Both the position numbers and the translations under genes were made by a program. A model generated the notes under the pieces. It saw nothing but the letters and a program-made list of their open reading frames with translations, did not search any database and had not been told where the DNA came from. Shown here piece after piece: positions 37,111-48,455 of a DNA stretch of 64,000 nt. The first letter of the stretch is position 1. Every line of letters starts with the position of its first letter. The stretch lies in the NCBI GenBank assembly GCA_008360975.2, contig CM039181.1, positions 6,990,380-7,054,379 on the forward strand, read 5' to 3'. The DNA comes from Lichenostomus cassidix. Its lineage: Eukaryota > Chordata > Aves > Passeriformes > Meliphagidae.

Positions 37111-40100
37111 TAGGAAAAGAGAGGACATATTATTGACCTAAAACAACCTTTACTGAAATTAAAATGGTTGAGTACAATGAAAAATGAGGATTCCAATTCT
37201 GACTGCAAGGTAAGTGAGAAGAAAACAGGACACAAGCTGCACACTATAGCACAGAAAATATGAGATTTGGCAGCACTTCCTTAAAAAAACCAAAATTTAG
37301 AAGGCTTGGTTGGAATTTGTTTCACCTAACTGTACAATGTAGGTATGTTTAGCAAAGCTAGACATCCAGGAGATTTTCAGTCAATGGACACTTTCAGGAC
37401 ATGATCAAACTCATTGCACTTTAGATGTTTAAACCAAGGGAATTTAATTGTGCCATATAAATGTGTTTTCTTTTCTGTGGACTAACCATGTATTGACATT
37501 GGACCAGTTGGAGACCAGCTGGGTAGATTGTAAAAGTTGGTGTGATGATCTACTCTAGAAGAGACAATGGTTTTGAAAGAAACATTTTACAGAAAATACC
37601 AGCAATTTCTTGACACAATCAGAAATAACTAGAGACTGTGTCAGAAAAGCCAAACAATCATGTTAAAGCTCTTCTAAAATCCCAAACACAGGAGATGATT
37701 TTGGGTTTTATTAAAAAAACACAATTTTGACAATCTGAGTAACTGGTTTCCTTTTCCTTTTTGCATGGGGTAGATATTTTCCTTGTTCCCCATCCCTCCA
37801 ATAATTATTTATTCTATGATTCTCTTCACGTCTTCTGCAAAGATATTTTTTCTTCTTTTTAAAAAATCTATATGTTTTCTCTAATTCAGCTGGATTTTGC
37901 CCCTCTAAGTAACATGTAAGGCACTCCAACTCTTGGAGACAAATCAGTTTGCTCCTAAAAGTATCTTGCTTGAACTTTAGCTGGGAAAGTGCCACAGGGT
38001 GAATGGAGGGAGCATGGCAATGTTTTGTAAAGTCCATGCACTTTGTGCTGCTCTGGTGCTGTGTCTGCTCACCACATCCTGCCTGCCTGGCTACTGGGTT
38101 TCATTCTGACACCCTTGTGCCTAATGAGCAGCAGAGCAGGATGCCAGCAATATGTTCTGGGGAGCATGAGTAATCCCTGGTGTCTGAGAATAGAATTGGG
38201 ATGAGCAACCCTGTGAAAAGCCAGTAATTCCTCTTCTTTCAGCCTCTCTCTGCTCTGACTCACACTTCAGATGATGCCCTAAGGTCAGCTGATGAAGAGA
38301 TCTGAATTTCAGTGCAACTTAAGGGTGCACTGCCACTACTGGGGGAAGTACTTGTCCATTTAAAAGTCCTTTTAGCTCAGGAAACTAACTCAACGAGGGG
38401 ATTCTGCTTGTCTTGCAGCTGCTTTGGCCCTCACCATTGTTAAGTTTTACTCAAATATTTCATTTCATAAAATGGTCCTTCACTAGCAATGGGGAAAACT
38501 GCACAGGCAGTATACATAGGGTGAAAAACAAAGAGAGCTGAACTTCATTGGAACTTGGCAAATATTTTAGTGTCTGCTTTGCCCAAGAATTTGTGTTGGC
38601 TGCTCTGGTTGGAGCTGCAGTGACAGGGTGCCTTGGAATTTTTCCTGGATTTGACTTTCAGGAAGGAGGGTGTTCCCCAAATAAAGCCATTTGCATTGCA
38701 GGACAAAAGCCAAGCTCTACCTAATAAATGTCCCAGGCAAACACCAGTCTTTTGGCAGACTTGATCACTGCTACCTGTTGCTGGGCAAACTGGTGTTTCC
38801 TCTGAAGCCAGTGATGTCCTGGACAGTGCTGGACTACTGGATTTGATCCACTACAGCTGTTAGTCACAGTGGGCAGAGGTGCAAACATCCATCACCTCTA
38901 GAAATTGCATCCTTCAAAGCAAAACTTTAAAAATTGCTTCTCTGCTTATCTCCTCCAAGTCTTTTTACTAAGAATGTCACAATTCATATCATAGCAGTCT
39001 TGCATCAACCATAGATTTTGCCTGCAGGTCCTATTTTAATCTTGAAACACATCATATATTGCTTCTCCTGATTGCTTCACAGGTCCATGGGGGTTCTTAC
39101 TTGGAGGGGAAAAGAAGGGGGAAGGCATCTGCTTAGGTCCAGAAGGGATTGTCTTTCAGTTTTCTATGGAGATGGCTTCCTGTAGGTGGGTGGCCTTTTA
39201 TTCATGCAGCCAGTGAGTTGCTGACTGAGAAATCTGTGCAGGGAAATGAGCTTTGTCCTAATTCCACTGCAATCAGCTGGGTCAGGGAGATTCTCACATG
39301 CTTTTTTAAAATGAGTTCTGAATCAGTATTTTAAAAGATGTTGCCATACATTAACAGAATAACATTGCCCAACACCTTTTGACTGACAGGCAATGCTAGG
39401 CTGAGGTAGGGAGGCTGCCTGACCATTAACATGGGTATTTATTTGACTACCTGCCTTCAGACAGCACATTTGAGGGCAGCTTGCCAAATGAAAAGTCCAC
39501 TGAGTGGCTGGAATCATTAAAGCAATGTGCTTTACCTTGGGGGACAAAGCCCAAGGCCTGGTCCCTTTATGGCATGGCTGCTTTAGCAGAGAAAGTTAAA
39601 AACTATCCCCACAGACTGTTACCAGAAGACATGTCCAGAAGATTTGGTCATCCACCTGACTTCACCCTATGGTGGTGAAGAGTTGTGATGGGATTGGAGG
39701 TTAAACAAAGTGTGAAATTTGCTGTTTCTCTTTTAGATCTGAAGGCAGCTTTCATGCCTATAGCTTGTGCATATTTCTTCAATAACATTAGACATTCTGT
39801 AAAAATTTCACCTTCTGTTTTTAAGAGGATGAAGCTTATCAGTATAAAACAAACCAACTTTTTTTCTGAGTTTCTTTCCTTAGAGAGGAAAAGTTGCACA
39901 GACACTGTATGTCTCTCACAGATACCTCTATTTTCTAATGGTTTTCTGTTTAACCTTTCAGCATGCTCTTCAATATTAGCCTGCTTGTCATTTTTTTGAT
40001 AAATTGCACCCTGAGTTTACTACACGCTGTATTTATGTCTGTGCTATTTTTCAACTGCAGTTTTGCTATTTTTAGAGCTTTATCAATAAATAGTGATGTG

Positions 40101-40743
40101 GGCGGTTGTGTTTGGTTAGGGGTTTTTTTTGTGTGAGGCTTTTTTATTCTACAAAATAATCCACAAAACACTGTCTGGACTTCTTTTGATGTCACTGGCA
40201 TCTGGTTCTTAATCTCTGAAGTCTTTCTTTCCAGACTGTCTCTTGGACGATGGGACTATTTTTATTCAGAGATACTGAACGCTGGTTATTATCATGGGAA
40301 CAGTAGGTGATCACACCCACAGTGCTATCCAGACTCCCTGCTGCTCTGGAGCTGCTGAAATTTTCACTCAGAGAGAGGCAGACTTTAGAAGAAGTGCCTG
40401 AACTGCTCATGTACCTATTCTATAATTTGGCACCCACCTGGAGAGACAACTGTGTTTCCTTATGTTGCCTCAGTTATGCTCCTTTCTGTAGGAAAACCAA
40501 AAACCTGCTGTCTCAATCTCTCAAAAATAGGCTGCTGCATTGCATTGTCCTGACTCACCAGGAAGGCTGTCATGGTTGGAAATTTGCAGAGATGCTGTAA
40601 GCATTTGGGTGGATGTTGAGTTTATAATTGCCAATGTTCATAATGATGCTATTGCTTTATAATGTTCTTTTAAAAGTAAATGGCAACACAGCTGGTGATT
40701 TTCTTCTTACTCCCCATCATCCCATTAGAGGACGATGCTCTCC

Positions 40744-40762
40744 AAAAAAAAAAAAAAAAAAA
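40744..40762. repeat. Poly(A) run
   Basis: Nineteen consecutive A, followed by TAAAGC. There is no retrogene body, target-site duplication or coding similarity upstream, so it is treated as a simple homopolymer. Confidence 0.7.
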
Positions 40763-41459
40763 TAAAGCAACTATTGTGAAGCCTCACTGAAAAACTGTCC
40801 ACCTTCTCTAACAGCATAAAGCATTTCTCTGCTTGTGTCACTTGGCTGAGTATTGAGTTCTAGGCTTTTGCCCTCATCCCTCGATGTCTTATCCAGATTC
40901 CTGGAGACAGTCCAGTCCTTTCTGTTAAAATACTGCAGTTGCTGCTGTGCTGCAGCATATGTATTGACAGGGGAGGCCGAAATGCCAGGCTCTGCTTCTC
41001 GTTGACTTTTGCTGACTGCCTTAATGATCAGCCACTTTGATGCATTACATATAAATACCTCTCTTTGTCTAGTGCTTTTCATAGAGTACCTTTTTGTTAT
41101 GTTTGCAGCTTGAATTTAGAAGGGAAAAATAAATTTAAAGCTTCCTTTACATTAGGAAGACTAGAAAATGGTCAATGTAGATTAAAACTGCTGAAGGAAA
41201 AAAATGGAGAGAATCTATAGAAAGTAAGCAAAATACTGTGTGAAACCTTCCTTAATGATCAATGGAATTTATTTCTAATAAAAGGAACTTTAGGCCAGAC
41301 CTAAATAATCTACTCTGATACAAATGACTAACTAATTACTGGTTTATCCTTGAGGTAAAATCTTTGGCTTTTGCAAAGTGGAAATGGAAAACTGATGACT
41401 TTCCATGTTTCTGTCACAATTACCCAGGAAGGAACACTCATACCTTCTGGGTTTGTTGG

Positions 41460-41542
41460 CTGGGTTTTGTTTGCTTGTTTGTTTTGTTTGGGGCTGTTTG
41501 TTTGTTTGGGGGTTTTGGCTCTTTTTTTTAGGGGGGGGGGGG
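41460..41542 (+). repeat. T/G-rich tract with a G12 run upstream of CHST11
   Basis: Repeated GTTT units with GGGG and GGGGG runs end in T8, A and twelve consecutive G (41531-41542). Four G runs close together make a G-quadruplex possible on the + strand, with loops of uneven length. It lies about 1.4 kb before the CHST11 start codon, just outside the CpG island. Such homopolymers are also common sites of sequencing error. Confidence 0.6.
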
Positions 41543-42889
41543 AAATTGATGGAAGTGGAGCAGTTTCTTTAGCTTAAAATATGTTTTACTCCACTCGCTT
41601 CCCAGCTTTGGATTCAGACTGTTTAAGGCAATTTTTCATTTTCCCCTCCCCCTCAACCCATCAGAAGAACCGACAGAAGCGGGAGGGGAAAAAATTCCTT
41701 TTAGACATGAAGACGGTACCAGCATTAGTATAATGATTTTCACTTTGGCAAAAAGAAAACTAACAGCAAAGTGTCATTTGGGTGCATCAGGAGAACAAAC
41801 ACAGCAGTTTCCACCGCGCAGAGACAAACGGTATGTTGTCACGAAGACATTTCCATTCAGCGCTGTACTTTCACCACCTGTGCAGCTCAGAGCAAGAGGA
41901 CAGTCCCAGGTTGGGAGCTGGGCTGTGTGGTTCGCGTTGGGAAGCCTCGCTCGGCTCTCAGCCCAGCCGCAGCTCCTGCAGCCCCCGCTCCCCAGCCGTC
42001 CCAGAGCCGACACACGCTTGGACAGCAGGAGCCTTTTGTTCTGGAGCTCGCAGCTCCTCTGCATTCCTCCCACGTACGGTCTCGTGTCTCACCGCCTGCT
42101 GCTGCTCCCCGCTACCCAAAGGTGATCTACCTTCGGCGGGCCGGCCGCGGGGCAAGGAGCTCTTGTTTCCCACCGACAAATGAGTAGGGTTAGTGAATTC
42201 AGAGAACTTATAAGCGTGGCGCTTACAGACAAAAGAGCCCCCTTTCACTTGTGTCAGGGCAGCGGCAGGGCTCGCAGCTCCGAGCGCCCGGAGTTGGTGT
42301 TCACCGGGATGGAATGAACAGCTCCCGGCCGGGACAGCGCCACACCGCCACAGCACCGGCACGGTCTGGTGTGACCAACCTCCGGAGCGGGGCAAGACTG
42401 CAAGGAGGCACTAGTGTTAGCGGAGTGACAGGCAGCACACGAGAGCTGAGAGGAGAATTTCTCTCCCCAACGCGGCACGGGGCAGAGCCAGGCGGGGGCC
42501 GATGCTCCTGCCCGCCGGCGGCTGCCGGACCCCGAGGCCCTGCAGAGGGCGAGAGTGACCCAGACGGGTCAAGTTCACGGGCAGAGGGGCCGCTCGGACG
42601 GCAGCCGCCGGACGCCCGGGGGTGGCCGGAGCGCCAGGGGCCGGAGCGCGTCCCCGCGGCCCCTCAGGGCCGCCCGGCTCGTCCCCGCCTGCGGCCGGGC
42701 GGGACCATCTCTCCCCGTGGCGAGGGGGGGGCGCGCTCCGCCCCGGCTCCCCGCCCGGCCCGCCTCCCCCCCGCGCGCGCAGAGCGCCCCTCCGCCTGGC
42801 GCGCGGCGTGGTCACGCCCAGCGCAGGCATTAACGCCCCCCGGCGCGGGGCGCGGGCGGCCGCGCATCTCCGGCGGCTCGGTGCGCTGA

Positions 42890-42900
42890 GGGGCGGGCGC
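42890..42900 (+). promoter_or_regulatory. CHST11: GC box (Sp/KLF-type) near the CHST11 start
   Basis: GGGGCGGGCGC lies about 60 bp before the CHST11 ATG. It is typical of CpG-island promoters. Whether it lies in the promoter or in the 5'UTR depends on the unknown transcription start. Confidence 0.4.
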
Positions 42901-42962
42901 GGAGCGGCTCCCAGCGCCAGCCCTGCGCTCCGCCGCCCCGCTCTGCGCCGCCGGACAACGCC

Positions 42963-43080
42963 ATGAAGCCGGCGGTGCTGGAAGTAATGAGGATGAACCG
43001 GGTGTGCAGGATGGTCCTGGTCACTTCCGTGGGCTCATTCATCCTCGTCATCTTCTATTTCCAAAGTATGTTGCACCCAG
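42963..43080 (+). CDS. CHST11: CHST11 first coding exon (chondroitin 4-O-sulfotransferase 1)
   Basis: ATG at 42963 in a good context (GCC before it, G at -3) opens 39 codons plus one base: [20 protein letters not shown], then [19 protein letters not shown]. This matches the recalled human CHST11 N-terminus ([20 protein letters not shown], then [19 protein letters not shown]) with a few conservative changes. The exon ends in phase 1 at a GTAGGG donor (43081). CHST11 is a Golgi type II membrane enzyme that moves sulfate from PAPS to the 4-O position of GalNAc in chondroitin. This exon supplies the short cytosolic tail (residues 1-16, several basic) and the signal-anchor helix (about 17-33). The sulfotransferase domain lies in later exons beyond the window. 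The 5'UTR is within the CpG island upstream. Confidence 0.96.
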
Positions 43081-43191
43081 GTAGGGCACCGGCACCGCAA
43101 CCGCACCGGCATCCCCGGCAGCACCGGCCCCGCTGAGGGCAGCGCCCGCCCCGCTCCCCGCCGGCGCAGGTGGCGCCCCGGGAGCCCTGAT

Positions 43192-43280
43192 GGCTCTCGG
43201 TTCCCTGCTCCCGGCTCTCGGTTCCCTGCTCCCGGCTCTCGGTTCCCGGCTCTCTCTCGGCTCTCTCTCGGCTCCCGGCG
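43192..43280. repeat. GC-rich 21-bp tandem repeat next to CHST11 exon 1
   Basis: GGCTCTCGGTTCCCTGCTCCC starts at 43192, 43213 and (partial) 43234, then passes into shorter CTCTCTCGG units to about 43280. It begins 112 bp into intron 1, within the CpG island. The 21-bp period keeps minus-strand frames open with repeated REPGAGN-type translations, which are not credible genes. Confidence 0.85.
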
Positions 43281-44376
43281 CCGCTGCGGCAGGCTCGGGG
43301 CTCGGCGGCGGCGGGCGCAGCAAGGTCGCCTCGTCCCCCGCAGAAAACTTCCCGCGGGAGGGAGGAAAGTTGGTTTATTTAAGAATTTTATGTTCCGCTT
43401 TACGTCGTGCGGTTGGTGAAGGGGGACGGGAGGCGAGAGCGGCTGGCGAGCGAGCCGTGGCGGAGCGGCGCCGGGAGCTGCGCGGTCCCCGCGGTCCCTC
43501 AGTGCCGGCGGCGGGACCCTCCCGTCCCCTCTGCCAGCCGGGGCCGCGGGCTCTCGTGTGCCCAGCTGCGCGTGTTCCGAGGTGTCAGGGCACCCCGCCC
43601 GAGCAAGGGCACCCGCCACCGCCGGCGGCAGCTCCGCGCCGGCTCGCCCGAGCTGTCCGGAGCGGCGGGGCGGCTGCCCGGCACGGCCCTGCTTGTCCCG
43701 GTGCTCGGGTGGAGCCGCTGGCTGGGCACGAGTGTCCGCAGGGCTGCCGAGCGCCGGGCAAGGCTGCGGGGATCGCCTCGGATCCCAGGTACCTAATGCG
43801 ACTTCAGCCTTTCAGTTTCCCTCCTGCTAGGGATGGAGCTGTACCGGGAGCAGCAGTGCTGGCTCCCAGGGAAGTCCCACGTAGATCAGCTGCTGATTCA
43901 CACACACAAAGGTGGGATTGGGCAGTGGAAACTTCATGCCGTGTCAGCTGTGTGCACAGACCCGTCGCGGATGCTTTGCGCAGCTTGGTGAAATCTGTCC
44001 AGCATGGCAAAAACAAATAATTTCGAACTGTCTGTCTCACTTTTTCCCCTTTCTGCCTGAGAAATGACGTGGAAATTGCACTTGCAGTGTGTTTTTGGAA
44101 GGATCTGACAGCTGAGCAGAGGAGCGAGGCTGGTAAGAGGAACTGATCCTCTTGGAGGGCCAGCAGCTGTAGCTGCCACACTGGCCACACTCCTGGGCAG
44201 CCAAATACTCCCAGCCATACCTGTTATTATCTGCTGCCAGTTCCCAAGTGTCCTGGCTATGGGCATGTAGCTGTAGCTGATAAGGGAATTGCAGTCCAGT
44301 AAAAAGAAAAAGGATGTATTCAGATGGACTCTTTCTTTCCCTGCTTGTGGCTCCCATAGTTGCTATATGTGTATGT

Positions 44377-44473
44377 GGCACTTAGAGACGTAGCTTAGTG
44401 GTGGACTTGGCAGTGCTGGCTTAGTGATTGGATTCAGTCTTAGAGGTCTTTTCCAACCTGAATGATTCTACGA
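44377..44473 (+). mobile_element. CR1 LINE 3'-end fragment
   Basis: About 97 bp matching the extreme 3' end of avian CR1 retrotransposons as recalled: GGCACTTAGAGACG, then TTAGTGGTGGACTTGGCAGTG, GAGGTCTTTTCCAACCT and the terminal ATGATTCTACGA. It is severely 5'-truncated, as most CR1 copies are, with several substitutions, so it is old and inactive. It is the clearest mobile element in the window and the main sequence evidence for a sauropsid, probably avian, genome. Confidence 0.88.
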
Positions 44474-47400
44474 GAAATTATTTTTCCTGAAAGTTTTTGG
44501 AGAGTTTTTCGTCAAATGGTAGAGGCTTGGTGCACTGATAGAATTAGGAATCTGTAGATTTGCTGTTCTGTGGTGAAGCCGAGTCCTGTTTGGTGTTTTT
44601 CTATCAGCTGCCTGCTCCTCCGGAGTTGGTATAATTTGCTTGATGAATGTGTTCTTGTATGGTGCCCATCTGTGTTAATACCTGCCAACTTCTTGGAAAA
44701 ATTAGCATATTTTTTTCTTTCCTGCTGTGTCTGCCCTATGCTTACTGGTTTCACAAGGAGTGCTCAGTCCTTAGCAGACCTGGAGAAGGCTAAATTTCTT
44801 CAAGGCACCATGCAGAACTGTTGGTTCTAACACAGCTTCACCAATTTAGTAGAAGTGTGATATTTTAACTGGTGGAGTTCCACAGATAATATAGTTTGGA
44901 GGACATATTCAGAAAATTTGGCCAAGACTTATTATTTCCCCTTGTTTCAGAGGAATTATACTGCTGGAACACAAAGTCAGCATGCAGTAGGTGAGAGAGT
45001 AGGCTAAATATTCTTCTGTGAATTTTTGAGTGTAGAAAAAATCGCCTTTTAAGAATTTTCTCTATGCTCTATAGTAACTGTTGGAGATTATGGCTTTATA
45101 TTCATTGTATTGTGAGGCTATAAATAGGTTGAGATTTTAGTACAGTTCAAAGGATTTAGCATAAACTCTGAGGAGAGAATGCGGTGCTGTGAAATCACCA
45201 GGAGGATAATGTGCACCCATTTTCTGTGTGACACATATTTAGGTTGCTAGTGTGAGTGGAGTGGATCTGAAAATAAGTAGATCACAACCTTTAATGTGTA
45301 TTTTTGATCATGACTGATTCTGCTTTTTTTGGGTTTTTTGCGGGCTGTTTCCATAGTGGAAGCTGCTGGGAAGCTTCAAGCCCTACTTTAGTCCAGCACA
45401 GTGCCCTGTTTGGGTCACACATGGTTTGCAAGGCTGGGACAGCTGCTCTCCCAGGTATCTGTTATGCCATTGGATGTGTTGCCATCCTGGCAGTGTGAGT
45501 GATCGATGAATGTAGAGTTCTTGAAGGGTCAGGAAAGAGGGAGGTGGTAGAGCTGTCAATGTGATGAACATTGGGTAGCAGCTCATTTTTAGGAGTTAAA
45601 TCTTTATTGTAAGATATGTTCATAACCCTTCTTGTGTGTCAGAATTCACTGCAGACAGACCCTGGGCAGAGCGTGGGTCAGGACTGGAGGTATTATGAGC
45701 TTTCAAAATCTTGGCTAATGCCCTTTTTGTTGTTGGAGGTGTTCTAAATTTGAGCTGGTCCCCACTGAAGCACGTCTTCAAACAGCTGCAGGAGGGAGCT
45801 GTCTCTCATCTCTGGCTTGCCAGTCTCACTGTTAGTGGTAGCTTACCATGCTCTTTAGCAGAGGCACTTTGTAATCAGAATTGGATGAAAAATTCCCACC
45901 CAAACCTTTTGGAGAGAAAATATGGTTTCCAGATAAGCCCTCAGCAAGAAGTGTCAGCTCCTTGCTGTCGTTTTCTTGACCCTCAGAGTTCTCTTGGTGA
46001 ATTTCAGGAGGCTACTTCCAAAGCTTTCTCACCAGTTTTAGGTGTGAGAAAGCCAAAGTGGAAGATGCTAGACAGCCACCAAATGATGAGTCCAACCCTC
46101 TTGGGGTTAAGATAAATCTTTATCCGTTAGATGAGGATTTTTTAGTTTAGAAGGTTTGAATGTGAAAGTCTTGCTTAGAAATGTGAGAGACAAATTTCTG
46201 CTGATAGCTTTTTGTTTTCTTTGGGATAAAAAAAAAAAGAAAACTGCATAGTTAACAGAAGACTTTCTTAAAAACAAACAAGCGAAAAACCCAAACAACA
46301 TGAACACACCCAATGCCTGAGGCTGGGAAGATGAGCTTAGCCTTATCTTTGGAAAAGAATATGATGTGTGTCCCTTGTGCTGTATCTCAAATACTAACAA
46401 ATTCATATTGGAAGGAAATCAGGTGCTTTTTACTCTTCTTTTTTTTTTTCATTTTTTGACTGTGTACCCATTCTTTGTCGGGGAGCCAGCTGTAAATGTG
46501 CTGTTTGGTTATTGCACCTTTGCATTGTGTGAGTTTTGTCAGAGATTGCCTGTGAGCTTGGGAACAAACCCTCCAAGGCAGGTTCTCCAGCCAGCTGGTG
46601 GGGGAAGGTGAATGGTGCTGCTTCTTAGTGCTCAGGACCACTGTAAAGAAAACTTTGGAGATGATCCTGCCTGTTGTGGCTTATCTGGGGCTAAGTTTGT
46701 TCCCGAGGGAAGAAATGGTAGTGGGAACTTGGATGTTTTCCTATTGCCTGTCTAGCCTTTTCTGGAAAAAAACCCATGCTGCAGTGTTTGCTCTAGCTGG
46801 AGATACAGCAATATTCAGCTGATTTTCCCTGTCTCTTTTGCTCGAAATATTTTTCCCCTTCACTCTCCTGCCATGTGCTATCTAGATAACTGAGTGCAAG
46901 CTGATTATTGCTTCATGCTCCTGGAACTTCTGTCTGTGTGAAATAGGTCAGTCTTGGGGTTTTACATGACAGCCCACCATAGTTTTATCTGCTGCATTTC
47001 CTGTGAAATCAGTTTGCTCACTAGGCTTTAGCCTGCCTGCACTTTCCCAGATGTGTTTGCTTTGTTCTGGAGGCTTCCCAGCTGCAGTGAGTGGGGACTG
47101 AGAGTCAGGGACTGAGTCAGGAGCTGCTCTGCCAGCCTGGGGGTCACACTGCTGGGGTGTTAGCATCCCTCAAGATGTAAAATTCCTCACAGAGGCAGAA
47201 TGATTTATACTATCTTTGTTACCTCAGACAGGTTTATGAAACTAACTTATTCTAAACCTGATTCCCTTCCCACCCCTCCTTCCCACATCTTTTTGCTCTA
47301 TTTTTGATCTCCTGTTTTAGACTTGTCCTGCTCTCCTGTGGATGCTAGCAAATGTTGGATCTCAGAGGTCAGACTTGCCTCCTGCCCATGATTATCTCAG

Positions 47401-48427
47401 TTAAATATGCAGCACTGTATGACTGATAGCTGATGTCTACCTTTGCTCAAATATCAGAACAACTCAGACCACATGAGATTTTTTTCCCTCATGTCTGAAA
47501 ACAAGCTCACCATTGGTTTTGATGGAAGATTCTGTTTGAAAATCAATGCAGCAGTCTCCCATCTTGCAATTGATCCTCGCTTTCTCCCTTGCTTACAAAG
47601 GAGAATGAGATCTGCAGGGCAGTTGGGTGTGTGGCATTCCTTTGATGGACCCTGTATACTGCTTTTAAATTATTCTCTTTGGGATGCAGAGAAGTGGAGT
47701 TCATTTGACAGCCTCAAGAAACTGGCCCTCGTTTAATTGCATGCAATGAAGTCCACCCCCCAGAAACCCTGCCGTGTGCTCTATCTGTTTGTTGGTGTCC
47801 CAAGAAGCTTTTTGGAGATTTCCGTGGAACTGTCAGCAGTGTGAGCAAACTCACTCTGGTCACTCCTCTCAAAGGTACTGTAGTCTGGAACTGCCTTAAG
47901 TTGAGAGTTAAACTGCTCTTTGTATTTTGTAGAAGTCTTCCTGGTTAGTGAATATTAAACTTATTAGAAGAGCAACTTTTTTTATTGCAGTACAAATGAG
48001 TGTAGCTTTTTGCAACAACTGCTTGCTGAACTTAAGAAATAAAAATCTGCCTCGGAATGTGTTCAAGCAAAAATTACCTAGGTAATTACAGTCACAGTGA
48101 TGTCTTATTACATTTTAACTTGTCAGGATATTTATTACTCCACAGTTACATTTTCTAGCCTGTAGGTTTTTATAAGCTTTTATTTTTGTTAATACTGTGT
48201 ATCAATATTGGGAAAGTATGTGCTAACTTTCAGAGCACTGACACTCTATTCATGGCTGTAAAAGTGTCATGACTTAGCTAAAGTAACTTTTTCAGAGATA
48301 AAGTCAGTGTATATGGAAAAGTTGTTTTGAACTTAGCAAAATAATATATAGAGAAAATGCACAGTGCTTTTTATGAATAAATTTGCACAATTGTTTGGGT
48401 GCAACTCGTATCTCAATTTTATTTCAT

Positions 48428-48455
48428 ATTCAGAAATATGAGCATATTTCTGAAT
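48428..48455. repeat. Perfect inverted repeat, 13-bp arms, 2-nt spacer
   Basis: ATTCAGAAATATG (48428-48440) and CATATTTCTGAAT (48443-48455) are exact reverse complements around AG. The arms contain TTC and GAA half-sites (TTCAGAAA and TTTCTGAA), so a paired factor site, a cruciform or chance are all possible. It lies in CHST11 intron 1. Confidence 0.75.

Larger units (their letters stand above)
24346..41790. other. Intergenic DNA upstream of CHST11, no gene recognised
   Basis: About 17 kb of non-coding sequence. It holds the tandem and dispersed repeats listed separately, poly(A) or poly(T) runs, and T/G-rich tracts. No exon, RNA gene or intact mobile element was recognised. A possible decayed CR1 end lies near 37811. 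Distal CHST11 enhancers or upstream alternative promoters could be here but are not visible by inspection. Confidence 0.65.
41790..43800. promoter_or_regulatory. CHST11: CpG-island promoter of CHST11
   Basis: Sequence changes sharply from AT-rich to CpG-dense near 41.8 kb. It is richest from about 42.5 to 43.75 kb and fades by about 43.9 kb. It surrounds the CHST11 initiation codon and exon 1 donor, as expected for a CpG-island promoter. A GC-box-like GGGGCGGGCGC is at 42890-42900. A TATAA-like block near 42208 is too far upstream and lacks support. CpG density keeps several long frames open on both strands (for example about 210 codons at 42251-42889 and about 275 at 43190-44020), which have no homology I recognise and low-complexity, proline/arginine/alanine-rich translations. 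The transcription start cannot be fixed by eye. Confidence 0.85.

Noticed and set aside
40744..40762. Poly(A) run as the tail of a processed retrogene
   Set aside because: No coding similarity or target-site duplication upstream. Treated as a homopolymer.
42204..42214. TATAA-like sequence as the CHST11 TATA box
   Set aside because: It lies about 750 bp before the start codon with no supporting initiator. CpG-island promoters usually lack a TATA box.
42251..42889. A 212-codon + strand frame upstream of CHST11
   Set aside because: CpG-rich sequence lacks stop codons. The translation is low-complexity Pro/Arg/Gly/Ala and overlaps frames on both strands.
43190..44020. A 276-codon + strand frame in CHST11 intron 1
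   Set aside because: It starts inside the 21-bp tandem repeat and runs through the CpG island. No recognised domain; probable chance frame.
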